Part shown: positions 60,630 through 64,000 of the stretch, one piece after another | Position numbering within the stretch: position 1 is the stretch's first letter | Layout of the letters: each line of letters starts with the position of its first letter | Assembly: GCA_958295685.1 (NCBI GenBank) | Contig: OY282365.1 | Span: 1,736,001-1,800,000 of the forward strand | Origin: an uncultured Dehalococcoidia bacterium | GTDB taxonomy: Bacteria; Chloroflexota; Dehalococcoidia; Lucifugimonadales; CATQGZ01 | Length of the DNA: 64,000 bases | Reading direction: 5' to 3' | The notes under the pieces: model-generated | Told to the model about the DNA's origin: nothing | What the model saw: only the letters and a program-made list of their open reading frames with translations | The model's database searches: none | Program-made: the position numbers and the translations under genes

Positions 60630-61979
60630 ATGAGAAAGCTGCTGATAAAGGGTGGACGAGTCATCGATCCCGGCCGGGGCGTGGACCGGGTGGCCGACGT
60701 ACTGGTGACAGACGGGGTGGTGAGGGGGCTTGGCTCGGGGATCGACCCGCCTGAGGGGTCGGCGGTCATCGACGCCGCAGGGATGGTCGTCTGCCCCGGC
60801 TTCATAGATCTGCACTGCCACCTGCGCGAGCCCGGCTTCGAGTACAAGGAGACGATCTCCACGGGCACTCTCGCGGCGGCCCGGGGGGGCTTCACGACCG
60901 TGTGCGCCATGCCCAACACCAGCCCAGCGATGGACACGCGGGCGACCGTCGATTTCGTGACGCGCACCGCCAAGGAGCAGGGGTCGGTTCGCGTGCTCTC
61001 CATCGGATGCGTCACGAGGGGGAGCATGGGCAAGGAGCTTGCAGAGATGGGCGAGCTGGCCGAGGCGGGGGTGATTGGTTTCAGCGACGACGGGCTGCCC
61101 GTGTCCGACTCGAATCTGATGCGGCAGGCCCTCACCTACGCCTCGGCGCACGGTCTCCCGATAATAGACCACTGCGAGGCGACGGGTCTGTCCCGCGACG
61201 GGGTCGTTAGCGAGGGGTGGGTGGCGAATCACACCGGACTCAGGAGCGTGCCGCGCTCCGCCGAGGACGTGATGGCGGCGAGGGACATCTCGTTGGCGGA
61301 GCTTACGGGCGGCAGGCTGCACATTGCGCACGTCAGCACGGCTGGGGCTGTGCGGGCGGTGCGCGACGCCAAGGCTCGCGGGCTGAACGTGACCTGCGAG
61401 GCGACGCCGCACCATCTTACCCTGACCGACAGGGCCGTGCTGGGTAGGCACGGCGGGGCGGCGCCGGGTGAGTTCGACCCGCTGACCCCTGCGGCCTATG
61501 ACACCAACTCCAAGGTGAATCCCCCGCTGCGGGGCGCTGAGGACGTGGACGAGCTCGTCCGCGCCCTCGCGGAGGGGGTGGTGGACGTGATAGCGACGGA
61601 TCACGCGCCGCACGGCGCCGTGGACAAGCTCTGCACCTTCGACGAGGCCGCCTTCGGCATCAGCGGGCTGGAGACGGCTCTGGGGTCAGTGACGTCGCTG
61701 GTGCACGCGGGGAAGATCGGTCTGTCTTCTCTGATCGAGAGGCTGACCGTCGGGCCTGCGAGGTTCCTGATCGATTCTTCGGCCGCGGTCGACCACCGTA
61801 TCGGCACTCTACAGGATGGCGCGCCCGCCGACGTTACCGTCTTCGACCCCGGCGCCGAGTGGGTGGTCGATCCGTCGGAGTTCGCGTCCAAGGGCAAGAA
61901 CACTCCACTGGACGGGGCCACGCTCAGGGGCAGGGTGACGGCGACGGTGGTGGGCGGCGAGGTGCGGTATGCGCTCTGA
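60630..61979 (+). CDS. pyrC: Dihydroorotase
   Basis: A 449-residue class I dihydroorotase that cyclises carbamoylaspartate. Metal ligands appear in FIDLHCHLREPGFEYKETI, PIIDHCEA and LHIAHVSTAG, and DVIATDHAPHGAV carries the catalytic aspartate. It follows pyrB by nine bases. The gene ends directly at the leader of palindromic array 2. Confidence 0.95.
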   Translation: MRKLLIKGGRVIDPGRGVDRVADVLVTDGVVRGLGSGIDPPEGSAVIDAAGMVVCPGFIDLHCHLREPGFEYKETISTGTLAAARGGFTTVCAMPNTSPAMDTRATVDFVTRTAKEQGSVRVLSIGCVTRGSMGKELAEMGELAEAGVIGFSDDGLPVSDSNLMRQALTYASAHGLPIIDHCEATGLSRDGVVSEGWVANHTGLRSVPRSAEDVMAARDISLAELTGGRLHIAHVSTAGAVRAVRDAKARGLNVTCEATPHHLTLTDRAVLGRHGGAAPGEFDPLTPAAYDTNSKVNPPLRGAEDVDELVRALAEGVVDVIATDHAPHGAVDKLCTFDEAAFGISGLETALGSVTSLVHAGKIGLSSLIERLTVGPARFLIDSSAAVDHRIGTLQDGAPADVTVFDPGAEWVVDPSEFASKGKNTPLDGATLRGRVTATVVGGEVRYAL

Positions 61980-62019
61980 GGGTTCTCCTGGGTTTCCCCA
62001 CCCACCCGCCCATTGGAAA

Positions 62020-62567
62020 CTGGGGGCAAAGCCCCCAGACCCCCTGCCAGAGGGGGGAACCGGCCACGCCGGTAGAGATCTGGAGCTTCGTCCACCCAGA
62101 CCCCCTGTCAGAGGGGGGAACCATCCCGAGCCCTGCTCGCCGGGCTCGGGCGGCGCCAGACCCCCTGTCAGAGGGGGGAACCTCGAGCTCGCGGAGCGAC
62201 TGGAGGTAATAGTTGCACCGAAACATTACCGTTTCAGAGGGGGGAACCTCGAGCTCGCGGAGCGACTGGAGGGCTGTGTGCCCCAGACCCACTGCCAGAG
62301 GAGGGAACCACTGGCGGCCAAGACCTGGAATTCGCGGGCGGGCCCCAGACCCCCTGCCAGAGGGGGGAACCACTGGCGGCCAAGACCTGGAATTCGCGGG
62401 CGGGCCCAGACCCCCTGCCAGAGGGGGGGAACCACTGGCGGCCGAGACCTGGAATTCGCGGGCGGGCCCAGACCCCTTGCCAGAGGGGGAACCTCGAGCT
62501 CGCGGAGCGACTGGAGGGCTGTGTGCCCCAGACCCCCTGCCAGAGGGGGAACCTCTCTGGACTCCCC
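62020..62567 (+). repeat. Palindromic 27-nt repeat array 2 (nine units, 60-62-bp period)
   Basis: Units CCAGACCCCCTGCCAGAGG then GGGAACC start near 62035, 62096, 62156, 62222 (right half only), 62283, 62345, 62406, 62468 and 62528. Segments between them are 33-35 nt. Segments 5, 6 and 7 are near-identical (ACTGGCGGCC.AGACCTGG...), and segments 4 and 8 are identical (TCGAGCTCGCGGAGCG...). The leader hairpin CTGGGGGC-AAA-GCCCCCAG (62020-62038) and tail CTCTGGACTCCCC match array 1. It may act as the terminator region of the pyr operon. The gap 61980-62649 holds only this. Confidence 0.72.
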
Positions 62568-62649
62568 GTTCATTGGTGGGGGGCGCGGTCAGGCTCCGGG
62601 TACGGATGAGACGACGGAACGAGCCCAGCAAGAGCATGGAGGGAGATGA

Positions 62650-63318
62650 ATGATGCCGGAACGGCTTGACAGGGAGGTGGTGGCGATGAGGGTGGCGCGT
62701 GAGCTCATGGACGGTGACGTGGTGAATCTCGGGCTGGGGATCCCCACCCTCTGCTCGCAGTTCGTGCCGGAGGGCAGGAGCATCGTCTACCACAGCGAGA
62801 ACGGGGTTCTCAACTATGGGCCGATGGCCGAGGAGGGCGAGGAGGACATCGATCTCACCAACGCGGGAGGTGAGTTTCTGGCCTGGGTTCCTGGCATGGC
62901 CTTCTTCAATTCGGCGGAGTCCTTCGCCATGATCCGCGGGGGTCACGTCGACGTCACCGTTCTCGGAGCATTGCAGGTCTCCGAGAGGGGCGATCTGGCG
63001 AACTGGATGCTGCCGAGCCGGGGTATAGGCAACGTGGGCGGCGCGATGGATTTGGCGGTCGGGGCGAGGCGCACCATCGTGGCGATGGAGCACGTCGACA
63101 GGCGGGGGGAGCCGAAGATCGTGCGGGAGTGCAGCTTCCCTCTGACGGGGCGCGGGTGCGTGAGTCTGATAGTGACCGACGCGGCGGTGATCGAGGTTGC
63201 TCCCGGCGGGCTGTCGCTGAAGGAGACCGCGCCCGGCTGGACGCCCGAACAGATTCAGGCGATTACCGAGCCGACGCTGTGTCCGGCCGACGACCTCCGG
63301 GAGATGACGCTCTGGTGA
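62650..63318 (+). CDS. 3-oxoacid CoA-transferase, beta subunit
   Basis: A 222-residue family I CoA-transferase beta subunit. The catalytic glutamate is in IVYHSENGVLNYGP near residue 48, and DLTNAGGEFLAWVPGMAFF, GGHVDVTVLGALQV and SRGIGNVGGAMDLAVGA match ScoB/AtoA. It moves CoA between 3-oxo acids and succinyl- or acetyl-CoA, together with an alpha subunit. No alpha subunit is upstream, where array 2 lies, and the gene downstream is on the other strand, so the partner must be elsewhere. ATG at 62650 or 62653. Confidence 0.88.
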   Translation: MMPERLDREVVAMRVARELMDGDVVNLGLGIPTLCSQFVPEGRSIVYHSENGVLNYGPMAEEGEEDIDLTNAGGEFLAWVPGMAFFNSAESFAMIRGGHVDVTVLGALQVSERGDLANWMLPSRGIGNVGGAMDLAVGARRTIVAMEHVDRRGEPKIVRECSFPLTGRGCVSLIVTDAAVIEVAPGGLSLKETAPGWTPEQIQAITEPTLCPADDLREMTLW

Positions 63319-63337
63319 CAGGGGCCTCCTCATCGGG

Positions 63338-64000
63338 CTAGGCCGGGGAGTCCGATGAGGTGTAGTGGCGGCGTATCTCCGAGGCGTACCGCCTGCCGAG
63401 GGTTTCCGCGTTCTCCTGGAGCCAGTCCGACAGCCTCGTCTGTCCCGTGGTCGGTCCATCGGAGACCAGCAGGCCGTTCATCAGTCCCTCGATTTCTTCG
63501 CGGGTAAGCACCTCGTCCCTGACGAGCTGTCCCACGATCCTGGAGAGGAATAGAGCGGCGGCGGGCCTGAAGCGGAGTGTCTTCGTACGGGCGCCGACCC
63601 GTTCGGCGACGAGTTGGACGAGCTTCTCGAAGGTGAACGTCTCCGGTCCGACGGCGTCCACCAGGAGGTTGTCCGAGCGGCTACCGGCGTCGACGGCTAT
63701 GGCGGCGACGTCGCCTACGAACACCGGGCGCACTCCGTAGAGGCCGGATCCGGGGATTGGGAAGAACGGGAAGCGTCTGGCCGCCCAGGCGATGTTGTTG
63801 AGCAGGACGTCGCCTTCGCCGAACACCAGGGTGGGCCTGACGATGGCCCACTCGATGCCCGATCCCGTGACGGCGTCCTCGACCATTGCCTTGCCTCGAA
63901 AGTATGGAAGGGGGCTGCGGGTGGAGGCGTTGGTGATGCTCACGTGTACGATGCGGCGCACGCCCGCTCTCCCGGCGGCGTCTATGAGCGTCCTGGAGTT
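63338..64000 (-). CDS. NAD(P)-binding epimerase-like protein, 5' end beyond the window
   Basis: The frame stays open to the right edge, so the N-terminus, including the nucleotide-binding glycine motif, is missing; 220 residues are visible. Seen are VRRIVHVSITNAS, YFRGKAMVEDAV, WAIVRPTLVFGEGD and GSGLYGVRPVFVGDVAAIAV, which match extended short-chain dehydrogenases of the NDUFA9/NmrA-like group. The GTG at 63961 is not the true start, because in-frame coding continues upstream. Substrate unknown. Confidence 0.8.
   Translation of the reverse strand, partial: NSRTLIDAAGRAGVRRIVHVSITNASTRSPLPYFRGKAMVEDAVTGSGIEWAIVRPTLVFGEGDVLLNNIAWAARRFPFFPIPGSGLYGVRPVFVGDVAAIAVDAGSRSDNLLVDAVGPETFTFEKLVQLVAERVGARTKTLRFRPAAALFLSRIVGQLVRDEVLTREEIEGLMNGLLVSDGPTTGQTRLSDWLQENAETLGRRYASEIRRHYTSSDSPA

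Noticed and set aside
59991..61613. 540-codon minus-strand frame opposite pyrB and pyrC
   Set aside because: Antisense shadow of two well-conserved genes; composition is that of a high-GC shadow frame.
62020..62567. Calling the palindromic array a CRISPR
   Set aside because: Intervening segments are duplicated (4 and 8, and 5 to 7), repeats vary in length and sequence, there is no cas gene, and a second array shares the same leader and tail. Recorded as a repeat array.
1..64000. tRNA and rRNA genes
   Set aside because: I looked for T-loop (GGTTCGA) and conserved rRNA segments by eye; the only TTCGA-type hits lie inside repeats or genes without cloverleaf context.

Overview
The window reads as one contiguous piece of a high-GC bacterial chromosome with short intergenic gaps and frequent 4-base stop/start overlaps. 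Several features suggest a Chloroflexota lineage close to the SAR202/Dehalococcoidia group: a complete alternative complex III (ACIII) operon, an enolase-superfamily catabolic cluster, several aldo/keto reductases, a PyrR-attenuated pyr operon and a single-chain kinase-regulator. This placement is an inference from gene content; no rRNA or tRNA gene is present to settle it.

Layout. 1-5044: a secreted fibronectin-III repeat protein that runs off the left edge. 5265-7593: OsmC, dGTPase-like, hypothetical and RpiB genes. 7590-11400: a TPP-enzyme N-terminal subunit, an orphan amino-acid binding lipoprotein, YggT, ProC and a tandem pair of near-identical membrane proteins. 12044-18251: HPF-GlyA, RNase III, an amidase and an acetyl-CoA-synthetase-like ligase. 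18899-23670: mandelate-racemase-family enzyme, PEP-mutase-family enzyme, aldo/keto reductase, lactonase and the TPP-binding C-terminal subunit that could partner the one at 7590. 23809-27046: ComF, an MFS transporter and a D-threonine-aldolase-like enzyme. 27411-30584: an ABC exporter cassette with two paralogous small membrane proteins, bounded by direct repeats and a decayed copy of the aldolase 5' end. 31238-33758: a histidine kinase fused to its own response regulator and DNA-binding domain, preceded by four GTGAAA repeats. 33760-40169: a giant DUF4011 helicase-nuclease and a dehalogenase-like hydrolase. 42173-46966: a tightly packed four-gene cassette (PP-loop PAPS-reductase-like protein, SF2 helicase, GHKL ATPase, phospholipase D-like protein) that resembles a defence system but matches none I can name. 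47012-48311: cupin and aldo/keto reductase. 48326-56532: ACIII operon. 56714-58711: VOC protein, a probable small RNA and CinA. 58859-61979: pyrR-pyrB-pyrC with attenuator. 62650-64000: a CoA-transferase beta subunit and a partial NAD(P)-binding protein.

Two families of non-coding repeats stand out. (1) Four intergenic elements (near 11.7, 18.6, 27.3 and 40.4 kb) share a consensus-like promoter with an exact 17-bp spacer, a leader, a tandem array of about 11-bp units, a conserved core and, in three of four, a downstream anti-repeat complementary to that element's own array. In all four the promoter points at the next same-strand gene. A fifth, truncated core lies at 56.7 kb. (2) Two arrays (40846-41088 and 62020-62567) of about 27-nt palindromic repeats with a 60-62-bp period share a hairpin leader and a tail but have no cas genes and contain duplicated spacers.

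The best candidates for something undescribed are the promoter/array/anti-repeat elements and the PP-loop/helicase/GHKL/PLD cassette. All statements come from reading the sequence and the translations; no database search was run.
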